6,804 bases of DNA, from contig JALNXC010000067.1 of assembly GCA_023230535.1 (NCBI GenBank), positions 1 through 6,804 on the forward strand. Reading direction: 5' to 3'. Position numbers and translations under genes: made by a program. Within the stretch, counting starts at the first letter, position 1. Each line of letters begins with the position of its first letter. The notes under the pieces are model-generated. The model saw only the letters and a program-made list of their open reading frames with translations, was not told where the DNA came from and ran no database searches. Origin of the DNA: Alkaliphilus sp. (lineage in GTDB: Bacteria; Bacillota; Clostridia; Peptostreptococcales; Natronincolaceae). Below are positions 1-5,470 of this stretch, piece after piece.

Positions 1-153
1 GAATTTTTTCTCGGAATCGATCCATTTGGGAATGATATCTTCCATAACGGACTTCGATAGGATTATACACTTTTCTTTATCGTTGCAATCTGCCAGACCC
101 TTTCCAAAAGTTGATAATGAAATTCTTTCCATAGTGCCGGCTATATTTTTCAA
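1..153 (-). CDS. glgP: Alpha-glucan (glycogen/maltodextrin) phosphorylase, N-terminal fragment
   Basis: This is the first 51 codons of a gene that continues past the left edge. The frame is open from a TTG at 153-151 to base 1. The TTG is chosen because AGGAGG (166-161) lies 7 nt upstream; an in-frame ATG at codon 8 has no comparable site. The fragment contains LSKSVMEDIIPKWIDSEKKF, which I recognise as the N-terminal pattern of GT35 phosphorylases (a helix ending in W-I/V, just before the YYFSxEFLxGR motif that would lie outside the window). These enzymes use pyridoxal phosphate and inorganic phosphate to release glucose-1-phosphate from alpha-1,4-glucans in the cytoplasm. It starts 1 nt after the malQ stop, so it is almost certainly co-translated with malQ, which is its usual metabolic partner. 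No catalytic residue is visible, so the call rests on N-terminal resemblance and context. Confidence 0.62.
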   Translation of the reverse strand, partial: MKNIAGTMERISLSTFGKGLADCNDKEKCIILSKSVMEDIIPKWIDSEKKF

Positions 154-154
154 G

Positions 155-1651
155 TCAACACCTCCTATATGTGTCGGTCAATTCCCCTATTTTTTTTGCC
201 AGCTCATCCGTCAAATCGGATTTGTTCAGCCTCCAGGCCCAGTTTCCGTCGGCGCTGGAGGGTTTGTTCATTCTGGCACTGTCGTCCAAACCTAAAAAAT
301 CCTGCATGGGTGCAATCGCCAGACGGGCTACGGAGCTCCAAGCCCCCCTGATAAAACCCCAATTGAAACCTTCTTCTCTGCTCAATCTTAAATATTTTTT
401 TGCAAAATCAAAATCCTCCGGCGACATATCTTTTATTGAACCTAAAACAGTAGAATTATCATGGGTGCCCGTATAAACGACACAGTTTTTATCATAATTA
501 TGAGGAAAATAACGGCTATCCCCTCCGGAATCAAAAGCATATTGAAGGACCTTCATACTCGGAAACCCGGTTCCCTTTATAAGTTTTTCTACCTCTTTAG
601 TTATATATCCCAGATCCTCCGCTATAATGTCCAAATCCCCAAGTTCCTCTTTTATTTTATTGAACAATTTCATTCCGGGGCCCTTTACCCATCTTCCCCT
701 GGTCGCATCCTTTGACCCGTACTTTATTTCGCAATAGGACTCAAATCCTCTAAAATGATCTATCCTCAAAACATCATAGAGTTCAAAAGACATTTTTATC
801 CTTCGTATCCACCAGTCATACCCCTGTTTCTCCATGACATCCCAATTATATACCGGATTCCCCCAAAGTTGGCCCTCACATGAACATATATCCGGCGGAA
901 CACCGGCAACCGCAACAGGGCAGAAGTATTCGTCCAATTTAAACAGATGCGGATTTGCCCAGACATCGGAGCTGTCTTCCGAAACATACATCGACAAATC
1001 CCCTATGATTTTTATACCCCTCTTATTTGCATAGTATTTTAAAATTTTCCACTGATTAAAAAAGAAATATTGCGTAAATACCCAAAAATAAATTTCGTCC
1101 CCGCTGAACCGTTCAAAATCGGAAACCACATTGGAATTCGAATCTCTATAGTGCTCAACCCATTTTAACCATGAGTCCCCGACACGGGGAGACAGCCCCT
1201 CTGTGTTCTTGATGCTCATGAAAAGTGCGAAATCCCTGAGCCAACTATAATTTTTCTTATAGAACCGTTCTAATTCATCCAATACATCTTCTTTAGCCGC
1301 CTTATATGCTATTCGCAGAAGTTTCATTTTGTTCTTATATAATAACTTATAATCGACTCTGCCGGAATCCTCACCTAATTCAAATTCCCGTATCTGCTCC
1401 TCGGTCAAGTAACCTAATTGCATCAATTCATCCAAACTTATAAAATACGGGTTGCCCGCAAATGCGGAAAAGCATTGGTATGGTGAATCCCCGAATCCGG
1501 TTACCCCTAAGGGCAGTATCTGCCAATATGTCTGTTTTGCTCTTACCAAAAAATCGATAAAGTTATGTGCTTCTTTGCCGAGGTCGCCTATTCCGTAATC
1601 GCCCGGTAAAGAAGATATGTGCAGCAATATGCCGCCGGATCTCTTTTTCAT
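155..1651 (-). CDS. malQ: 4-alpha-glucanotransferase (amylomaltase, GH77)
   Basis: Complete 498-residue protein, the usual length of bacterial amylomaltases. It transfers alpha-1,4-glucan segments between maltodextrins, releasing glucose and making longer chains that phosphorylase can use; cytoplasmic. Family landmarks in order: RSGGILLHISSLPG (4-17), the substrate loop GDSPYQ..SAFAGNPYFISLD (54-74), VAGVPPD then GQLWGNPVYNWD (248-271), RIDHFRGF with the expected nucleophile D298, IIAEDLG with the acid/base E345, THDN with the third catalytic Asp D398, and the C-terminal MQDFLGL...ARMNKP...GNWAWR (449-474). Small departures are THDNST where THDNDT is usual, and PSSADGNW where PGTADGNW is usual; no catalytic residue is lost. 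ATG start has AGGAGG 6 nt upstream. It lies 63 nt after pgi and 1 nt before the phosphorylase gene; the last codons (Arg-Arg-Cys) are the Shine-Dalgarno of that gene. Confidence 0.96.
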   Translation of the reverse strand: MKKRSGGILLHISSLPGDYGIGDLGKEAHNFIDFLVRAKQTYWQILPLGVTGFGDSPYQCFSAFAGNPYFISLDELMQLGYLTEEQIREFELGEDSGRVDYKLLYKNKMKLLRIAYKAAKEDVLDELERFYKKNYSWLRDFALFMSIKNTEGLSPRVGDSWLKWVEHYRDSNSNVVSDFERFSGDEIYFWVFTQYFFFNQWKILKYYANKRGIKIIGDLSMYVSEDSSDVWANPHLFKLDEYFCPVAVAGVPPDICSCEGQLWGNPVYNWDVMEKQGYDWWIRRIKMSFELYDVLRIDHFRGFESYCEIKYGSKDATRGRWVKGPGMKLFNKIKEELGDLDIIAEDLGYITKEVEKLIKGTGFPSMKVLQYAFDSGGDSRYFPHNYDKNCVVYTGTHDNSTVLGSIKDMSPEDFDFAKKYLRLSREEGFNWGFIRGAWSSVARLAIAPMQDFLGLDDSARMNKPSSADGNWAWRLNKSDLTDELAKKIGELTDTYRRC

Positions 1652-1714
1652 TGTTCACCTCCTAAAAGCCATTATAGCTGTGTCTGTAGTTCAATGATAT
1701 TTTTCATGATATTT

Positions 1715-3025
1715 TTATAAATGTTTACCGAGCAGTTTAAACATATTTTTCTTGTACGCCTCTACTCCGGGTTGATTGAAAGGGTTAACCCCCAACAGAT
1801 ACCCGCTCATGCCGCAGGCCTTTTCGAAAAAATACACCAGGTATCCGAAATAGTAGGGTGATATTTCCGGGATATTGATAATGAGGTTGGGCACACCGCC
1901 GTCTACATGGGCATCAACGGTTCCCCTCATGGCACTTTTATTTACAAAATCAAGAGTTTTCCCGCTGATATAATTCAATCCGTCCAAGTCGGCTTCATCT
2001 TTCGGTATCAGGATTTTTTCCCTGGATTTCTCTACATTTAATATTGTCTCAAATATATCCCTTCTGCCGTCCTGTATATATTGGCCCATGGAATGTAGAT
2101 CCGTAGTAAAATTTAGAGATGTGGGGAATATGCCTTTTTTGCCCTTGCCCTCGGACTCTCCAAAGAGCTGTTTGAACCATTCGCCAAAATAAAATAGATT
2201 GGGTTCATAATTTACAATAATTTCGGTGGTCTTTCCCATGGAATATAATATGTTCCTGATTGCGGCATATTGATAGGAAGGGTTATTGTCGATACTGTCA
2301 TCCGCCAAGTGCTCCGCCGCTGTTTTGGCACCCCGCATGATTTCCGCTATATCTATTCCTGCTACGGATATGGGGAGCAATCCGACAGGAGTCAACACGG
2401 AATATCTCCCGCCGATATTATCCGGCACCACGAATGTCTCATATCCCTCCCTATCCGCCAGTTTTTTTAATGCACCGCTTTCTTTATCGGTTGTTGCATA
2501 TATTCTCCTGCCCGCTCCTTCCTTGCCGTATTTCTCCTCCATGTATTCCCTGAATATTCTGAATGCCAGCGCCGTCTCCGTAGTCGTTCCCGATTTTGAT
2601 ATGACATTTATGCAGATGTCCCGACCCTCGATAATATCAAATAATTCCTTTAAATAGGCAGAGCTGATATTATGGCCCGCAAAATATATTTTGGGACCGC
2701 TTCGCTTTTCCTCCGGCAGCTCGTTATAAAAATTATGGCTGAGCATCTCTATGGCAGCCCTTGCCCCAAGGTAAGAGCCCCCTATGCCCAATATTATAAA
2801 AACATCGCAACTATTTCTTATTTCTTCCGCAACGGACTTGATCTTTTCAAATTCCTCCATGCCATATGTATTGGGCAAATCCACCCAACCTGAAAATTCA
2901 CTGCCCTCTCCGGTTCCGTCATGGAGCATATCATGACATGAACTCACCTCCTCCTGCAGAGCAATTATTTTTTGCTCATCTATAAAATTGAGCGATTTCG
3001 AATAATCGAAAGTTACTCTATCCAT
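1715..3025 (-). CDS. pgi: Glucose-6-phosphate isomerase
   Basis: Complete 436-residue protein of the short Gram-positive type. It interconverts glucose-6-phosphate and fructose-6-phosphate in the cytoplasm (glycolysis, gluconeogenesis, sugar-nucleotide supply). Visible landmarks: the first SIS domain with IILGIGGSYLGARA (77-90), phosphate-binding SKSGTTTE (143-150), the signature DNIGGRYSVLTPVGLLP (202-218), FGESEGKGKKGIFPT with E290 (288-302), TDLHSMGQ with H311 (308-315), and the C-terminal signature GVNPFNQPGVEAYKK with K425 (412-426). E290, H311 and K425 are the residues expected to do ring opening and proton transfer in the family. The ATG start has AGGAGG 11 nt upstream, a rather long spacing. 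It is first in a minus-strand series pgi-malQ-phosphorylase. An intrinsic terminator lies between loaP and this gene, so it probably has its own promoter, or depends on read-through. A 12-bp tandem duplication covers its stop codon. Confidence 0.97.
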   Translation of the reverse strand: MDRVTFDYSKSLNFIDEQKIIALQEEVSSCHDMLHDGTGEGSEFSGWVDLPNTYGMEEFEKIKSVAEEIRNSCDVFIILGIGGSYLGARAAIEMLSHNFYNELPEEKRSGPKIYFAGHNISSAYLKELFDIIEGRDICINVISKSGTTTETALAFRIFREYMEEKYGKEGAGRRIYATTDKESGALKKLADREGYETFVVPDNIGGRYSVLTPVGLLPISVAGIDIAEIMRGAKTAAEHLADDSIDNNPSYQYAAIRNILYSMGKTTEIIVNYEPNLFYFGEWFKQLFGESEGKGKKGIFPTSLNFTTDLHSMGQYIQDGRRDIFETILNVEKSREKILIPKDEADLDGLNYISGKTLDFVNKSAMRGTVDAHVDGGVPNLIINIPEISPYYFGYLVYFFEKACGMSGYLLGVNPFNQPGVEAYKKNMFKLLGKHL

Positions 3026-3086
3026 ACCCTACCCTGCCTCCTTGAACACTTATTTAACTGCAGTCCCCGGCATCATTTTGTCTGAT

Positions 3087-3115
3087 ATTATATCTTTACA
3101 CTATATCATACCCTA
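3087..3115 (-). promoter_or_regulatory. Possible promoter of pgi-malQ-phosphorylase operon
   Basis: Reading the minus strand, a perfect TATAAT (3092-3087) lies in an AT-rich stretch 62 nt before the pgi start. At a 17-nt spacer the hexamer is TAGGGT (3115-3110), a poor match to TTGACA, so the site would be weak or activator-dependent. It lies between the loaP terminator and pgi, where a promoter is needed. A GTAGGGTATG decamer in the -35 area recurs exactly at the pgi start codon. Confidence 0.35.
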
Positions 3116-3140
3116 CTATGTTAGGTTTAAAATCTAAATT

Positions 3141-3178
3141 AAAAAAGACCATGGGGTCAGGTTTGGTGGTCTTTTTTT
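3141..3178 (-). terminator. Intrinsic terminator after loaP
   Basis: On the minus strand an A-rich left arm plus GACCA (3177-3167) pairs perfectly over 11 bp with TGGTC plus a T-tract (3151-3141), around a 15-nt loop. The hairpin begins about 9 nt after the loaP stop. Because both arms carry homopolymer runs, it could also work on the plus strand, but no plus-strand gene reads into it here. The loop contains CCTGACCCCA, a motif seen in inverted orientation elsewhere in the window. Confidence 0.8.
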
Positions 3179-3186
3179 CGAATGTT

Positions 3187-3684
3187 CTATTCCATTTCTA
3201 CACATTCCGCGCTGAGGGAAACCGTACGCATCTGACCGTCAAATTCGAAATCAACCCATATTCTCCGTTTATGTTTGTCCAATTTCACTATGGTCCCGAA
3301 ACCGTCCAATAGGGGGCCGTCTATAACCTTAACCGTCCTTCCTATTGTCAACACCTTGGAGGTTTCAATATGCCCCTGATGGCGATATATCCACATGGAA
3401 TATTCATAATCCGTTCCCTGTAATTTTTTTAAATTCGATTCATTGCCCAGTACTTTATAAAACCCGGGAATTCTCTTTATCAATTCAAAATCTATCTCTT
3501 CCTCCGCGTATAAGAATACATATCCCGGGAATAGTATCTGTTCACGCTGTTGCCATTTGCCCTTACGCTTTTCCTGTAAAACGCGGACCGGAGCAATCGC
3601 TTCAAGCCTATTATTTAATGCAGTCATGAGTTGAACCACATTTTTTTCCGAACCTGTTTTACAGAACACACACCAAGATATCAA
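3187..3684 (-). CDS. loaP: NusG-family specialised antitermination factor, LoaP-like
   Basis: 165-residue protein with an N-terminal NGN domain (about 1-80: ISWCVFCKTG at 2-11, LFPGYVF at 51-57, IPGFYKVLG at 72-80) and a C-terminal KOW domain (about 113-165: VKVIDGPLLDGFGTIVKLDKHKRRI). NusG paralogues bind RNA polymerase and change pausing or termination. The cysteine-flanked N terminus, the long linker and the GPL...G.I.K.DK.KRR KOW pattern fit the LoaP group of Firmicutes rather than housekeeping nusG, whose secE and ribosomal-protein neighbours are absent. Start is TTG (3684-3682) with AGGAGG 8 nt upstream. It follows the vanZ-family gene by 38 nt, so the two form an operon, and ends at a strong hairpin. 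Family knowledge: LoaP acts on a few operons, often next to its own gene. Inference: the target could be the downstream pgi-malQ-phosphorylase operon, or a distant cluster; the window does not decide. Confidence 0.8.
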   Translation of the reverse strand: MISWCVFCKTGSEKNVVQLMTALNNRLEAIAPVRVLQEKRKGKWQQREQILFPGYVFLYAEEEIDFELIKRIPGFYKVLGNESNLKKLQGTDYEYSMWIYRHQGHIETSKVLTIGRTVKVIDGPLLDGFGTIVKLDKHKRRIWVDFEFDGQMRTVSLSAECVEME

Positions 3685-3723
3685 ATCTACACCCTCCTAT
3701 TCTAATAAAGCACTGCCGGATGT

Positions 3724-4185
3724 TTATAATTTGTTCGTATTTATACCAAAATATCCTAAAATACCGACAACCGTCCCGGCAATATCAATAAAAACGTCCC
3801 TAACTTGTGCACCCCTTCCGGGTACAAATAGCTGATGAACCTCATCCGAAATTGCATAAAAAGAACAGAACAAAAGGGTTATAATAACCCCTCTAATTCC
3901 GCATATTTTACTCTGCCCTATTGCGTTTACAAACAAAGCCCCTAAGACTAAGTAAAGAAAAAAGTGGGAATTTTTCCTTATCAGATGATTCAATTTCCCC
4001 ATATTCATTTTAGCCGCAGTTTTAGGAGCAATTTTTTCTATAATTTTTATAACCGTTTCGGTTATTCCACTGCTGAGTGCATTAGATTGCTCCGCTACTT
4101 GAGATGAAAAATTAAAAATCAATACCATCCAAAGGAATACTGCAATCCAAGAAAATACACGAATTGAATTTTTATATTTAAACAA
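3724..4185 (-). CDS. VanZ-family integral membrane protein
   Basis: 153-residue membrane protein with about four predicted transmembrane segments (roughly 9-27, 73-90, 98-115, 131-148). VanZ-family marks are visible: FSSQ (26-29), IRKNSHFFLYLVLG (69-82) with R70, K71 and H74, the SDEVHQLFVPGRGAQVRD stretch (113-130), and DIAGTVVG (134-141). The founding member gives low-level teicoplanin resistance; most chromosomal relatives have unknown roles at the cell envelope, so no resistance should be assumed. Start is a TTG (4185-4183) with a modest AAGGGG site 8 nt upstream; no better in-frame start was found. It is the first gene of a two-gene minus-strand operon with loaP. A vanZ-family gene beside a NusG paralogue suggests a cell-surface or polysaccharide link, which is inference. 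Confidence 0.87.
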   Translation of the reverse strand: MFKYKNSIRVFSWIAVFLWMVLIFNFSSQVAEQSNALSSGITETVIKIIEKIAPKTAAKMNMGKLNHLIRKNSHFFLYLVLGALFVNAIGQSKICGIRGVIITLLFCSFYAISDEVHQLFVPGRGAQVRDVFIDIAGTVVGILGYFGINTNKL

Positions 4186-4249
4186 ACACTTTACCCCTTT
4201 TCGGTTGTTTCCCTATCTTAAAACAGAAAGTTATCCAAGATCATAGTTT

Positions 4250-4292
4250 CTATATATGCATTTGTGCATTGTGTTTTGCCTATATATGTATT
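4250..4292. repeat. Paired CTATATATG direct repeats with inner ATGCA/TGCAT inverted repeat
   Basis: CTATATATGCATT (4250-4262) and CTATATATGTATT (4280-4292) differ at one base and start 30 bp apart, about three helical turns. Overlapping the first copy, ATGCA (4256-4260) and TGCAT (4265-4269) form an inverted repeat around TTTG. The pair lies at and just downstream of the possible vanZ -10 element, where a repressor site would be expected. AT-rich composition raises the odds of chance. Confidence 0.4.
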
Positions 4293-4295
4293 CCT

Positions 4296-4304
4296 ATAAT
4301 ATCA
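4296..4304 (-). promoter_or_regulatory. Possible extended -10 promoter of vanZ-loaP
   Basis: The minus strand reads TGATATTAT (4304-4296): TATTAT, five of six to the sigma-A -10, with the TGN extension. The hexamer 17 nt upstream (GTTTTA) is a poor -35. Transcription would start near 4289, giving a leader of about 104 nt before the vanZ TTG. If the real promoter lies further right, the leader would include the GC-rich structured stretch. Confidence 0.3.
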
Positions 4305-4395
4305 TAAAATACTGGGATTAAAACCATTTTTTAATATTAGAACGAAAATCCTGTCCTATTCCCGTAGTTCGCTTGCCTCGCAAAATAGATAAACC

Positions 4396-4467
4396 GGGGG
4401 GCCCCGGCCTGTGAAGATTGGACAAAGCTCCTGCCTCTATGAACCCTTGGCTTTTTCGAGACCCCCC
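4396..4467 (-). other. Possible structured RNA element in the divergent region
   Basis: On the minus strand GGGGGGTC (4467-4460) pairs with GGCCCCCC (4403-4396) over 8 bp including one G-U. Inside this, AAAGC (4454-4450) pairs with GCTTT (4428-4424). The G-U pair makes the outer stem better on the minus strand than on the plus strand, which would place it in the vanZ-loaP leader if transcription begins upstream. No T-tract follows, so it is not an intrinsic terminator. It could be a chance result of the GC-rich patch. Confidence 0.25.
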
Positions 4468-4503
4468 AACTTCGGCTTTACACTCCCTCCGGCTCCACTT
4501 TCT

Positions 4504-4527
4504 GTTAAATAATTGTATTAATTTAAC
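4504..4527. promoter_or_regulatory. Candidate operator: GTTAAAT-N10-ATTTAAC
   Basis: A perfect 7-bp inverted repeat, GTTAAAT (4504-4510) and ATTTAAC (4521-4527), with centres 17 bp apart. It ends 2 bp before the -35 hexamer of the plus-strand promoter, a usual place for a dimeric regulator. The regulator is unknown, and AT-rich dyads arise by chance. Confidence 0.35.
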
Positions 4528-4529
4528 GC

Positions 4530-4559
4530 TTGACTCTATCTTATTTTAATTATTATAAT
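4530..4559 (+). promoter_or_regulatory. Sigma-A promoter of the unknown membrane protein gene
   Basis: TTGACT (4530-4535, five of six) and a perfect TATAAT (4554-4559) are separated by 18 nt. Transcription should begin near 4566, giving a leader of about 80 nt before the preferred ATG at 4646. This is the best promoter in the window. Confidence 0.75.
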
Positions 4560-4645
4560 TTAAAGAAGGGCAGCCGGATTTCGACAAAATAATTGAAATA
4601 TAGATCAGGGCAAATTACATGATCGTTAAATGCGAGGTACATCAT

Positions 4646-5323
4646 ATGAAAATTCTTTTTAAAAATTCTAAAATTTATTTAGTATTGTTCATTATATTTA
4701 TTTCCGTACTGATACCGGCCGTTTTGTTCTCCAATTATTATCCGATTTATAAAAGTTTAACAGGCCCGCTTGTATTTGATCTTGATACAGATATTACTAT
4801 TGAAAAAACAGTTAAAAACCCGTTTGAAACTATAAATATAATTGAAGAAATTGACGAGGATACGGAAAAAGATAAAGGCTTGACCGAGGACAATGATTTA
4901 GCTGATGAAGAAACTGATTCCACAGATGGAATCATAGATGATATTGAAGCAGGCCCCTATGATAATACGAAAAAACCGTCTTATAATTATATTGTAAAAA
5001 AATATAAAAATGAATTTGAAAATTTGCGGCAAAAACAGGAAGATGAGCTCAATTCTCTGGTAGAACAATGCAAAAGAGAATATGTTGAAGGCGGGTCAAA
5101 GAAAACTTCAATCTTCATTTTAGGTTATAAATATTTAGATCTGCTCAAGAGCTTAGAACGCCGTTCAAACAAGGAATTCGACAACCTTATGAATGAACTT
5201 AAAACCGAACTTTCAGAAAACTCCTATGAAACGGATATAGTTAAAGAAGTGAGAGCCCACTACAATTATTATAAAAAGAACTTAAGAGCCCAAATTATTA
5301 GGGAAGGAACTGAGTACCTGTAA
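4646..5323 (+). CDS. Unrecognised membrane-anchored acidic/coiled-coil protein
   Basis: 225 residues; I do not recognise the family. A short basic N terminus (MKILFKNSK) is followed by one hydrophobic segment (about 10-29) without a clear cleavage site, so it is probably an N-in anchor with the rest outside the cell. A strongly acidic, low-complexity linker follows (about 62-102, rich in Asp and Glu), then a charged helical region (about 113-218) likely to form coiled coil, with KYKNEFENLRQKQEDEL and LERRSNKEFDNLMNELK. Start: the ATG at 4646 is preferred because GAGGT (4634-4638) lies 7 nt upstream; an in-frame ATG at 4619 would add 9 residues (MIVKCEVHH) behind a weaker AGGG. It is monocistronic behind its own promoter, opposite in direction to all neighbours and visibly more AT-rich than pgi or malQ. 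It could be a surface or envelope structural protein; function unknown. Confidence 0.8.
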   Translation: MKILFKNSKIYLVLFIIFISVLIPAVLFSNYYPIYKSLTGPLVFDLDTDITIEKTVKNPFETINIIEEIDEDTEKDKGLTEDNDLADEETDSTDGIIDDIEAGPYDNTKKPSYNYIVKKYKNEFENLRQKQEDELNSLVEQCKREYVEGGSKKTSIFILGYKYLDLLKSLERRSNKEFDNLMNELKTELSENSYETDIVKEVRAHYNYYKKNLRAQIIREGTEYL

Positions 5324-5336
5324 CCTTCCGTATTTT
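5302..5336 (+). terminator. Weak hairpin overlapping the stop of the plus-strand gene
   Basis: GGAAGG (5302-5307) and CCTTCC (5324-5329) form a perfect 6-bp stem around a 16-nt loop that includes the TAA stop (5321-5323), followed by GTATTTT. The stem is short and the T-tract poor, so this is at best an accessory terminator or mRNA end-protecting hairpin. Confidence 0.25.
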
Positions 5337-5348
5337 ACACTTGTAATT

Positions 5349-5470
5349 TGTCATTGCCTGAATATAACGAGATTCCTCACTTGCGTTTGGAATGGCACGA
5401 TTTATCATCCCGAGACTTACAGTATAAATTTGACTCGCGAAGGATCTCGGTTTTTTGCCATTCGGAACGA
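5349..5470. repeat. Degenerate intergenic repeats (GTCATTCC...GAGGAATCTCG type)
   Basis: 5349-5397 begins TGTCATT and ends AATGGCA, imperfectly complementary ends, and on the minus strand reads CATTCCAAACGCAAGTGAGGAATCTCG. From memory this resembles a widespread bacterial intergenic palindrome of the form GTCATTC-GAACGCAGTGA-GAATCTC. A second, decayed and rearranged part lies at 5436-5470 (CGCGAAGGATCTCGG, then GCCATTCGGAACGAC). CGAGAT (5368-5373) and ATCTCG (5444-5449) are inverted with respect to each other. No transposase is nearby. Family membership is inference. Confidence 0.4.
5410..5456 (+). terminator. Probable terminator for the plus-strand gene
   Basis: CCGAGA (5410-5415) pairs with TCTCGG (5445-5450), immediately followed by six T (5451-5456). 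An alternative upstream arm is CGAGATTCCT (5368-5377), pairing with AGGATCTCG with one bulge. The loops are long (29 or about 65 nt), which lowers confidence. It faces the plus-strand gene that ends at 5323; read on the minus strand there is no T-tract, so it would not stop transcription from the mutase gene. Confidence 0.45.

Larger units (their letters stand above)
4186..4529. other. Divergent intergenic region between vanZ and the plus-strand gene
   Basis: No convincing gene is seen in these 344 bases. The left part (4186-4345) is AT-rich and holds a possible vanZ promoter and paired CTATATATG repeats. The centre and right (about 4346-4500) are clearly richer in G+C than the flanks, with a CCGGGGGGCCCCGG palindrome (4394-4407) and complementary arms at 4396-4403 and 4460-4467. 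The last part is AT-rich again, with an inverted repeat before the plus-strand promoter. Reading frames on both strands are short and lack ribosome sites. It may be a structured leader, a decayed gene or a transposed fragment; I recognise no named riboswitch or RNA family. Confidence 0.6.

Noticed and set aside
26..476. Plus-strand ORFs opposite malQ and the phosphorylase fragment
   Set aside because: They are antisense shadows of well-supported genes with all family motifs intact on the minus strand.
1670..1680. TATAAT-like sequence on the minus strand between pgi and malQ as an internal promoter
   Set aside because: The only -35-like sequence, TTGAAC, is 12 nt away, too close for a sigma-A promoter.
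3724..4185. Calling the VanZ-family gene a glycopeptide resistance determinant
   Set aside because: None of the neighbouring vanHAX/RS genes is present, and most VanZ-family proteins are not linked to resistance.
4346..4500. Riboswitch, tRNA, SRP RNA, 6S RNA or group II intron fragment in the GC-rich patch
   Set aside because: I looked for T-loop, core and domain motifs of these families and saw none; only generic pairing remains.
4619..4645. Upstream ATG at 4619 as the start of the unknown membrane protein
   Set aside because: It is possible but less likely: its ribosome site is a weak AGGG, while the ATG at 4646 has GAGGT at good spacing and gives a cleaner basic-then-hydrophobic N terminus.
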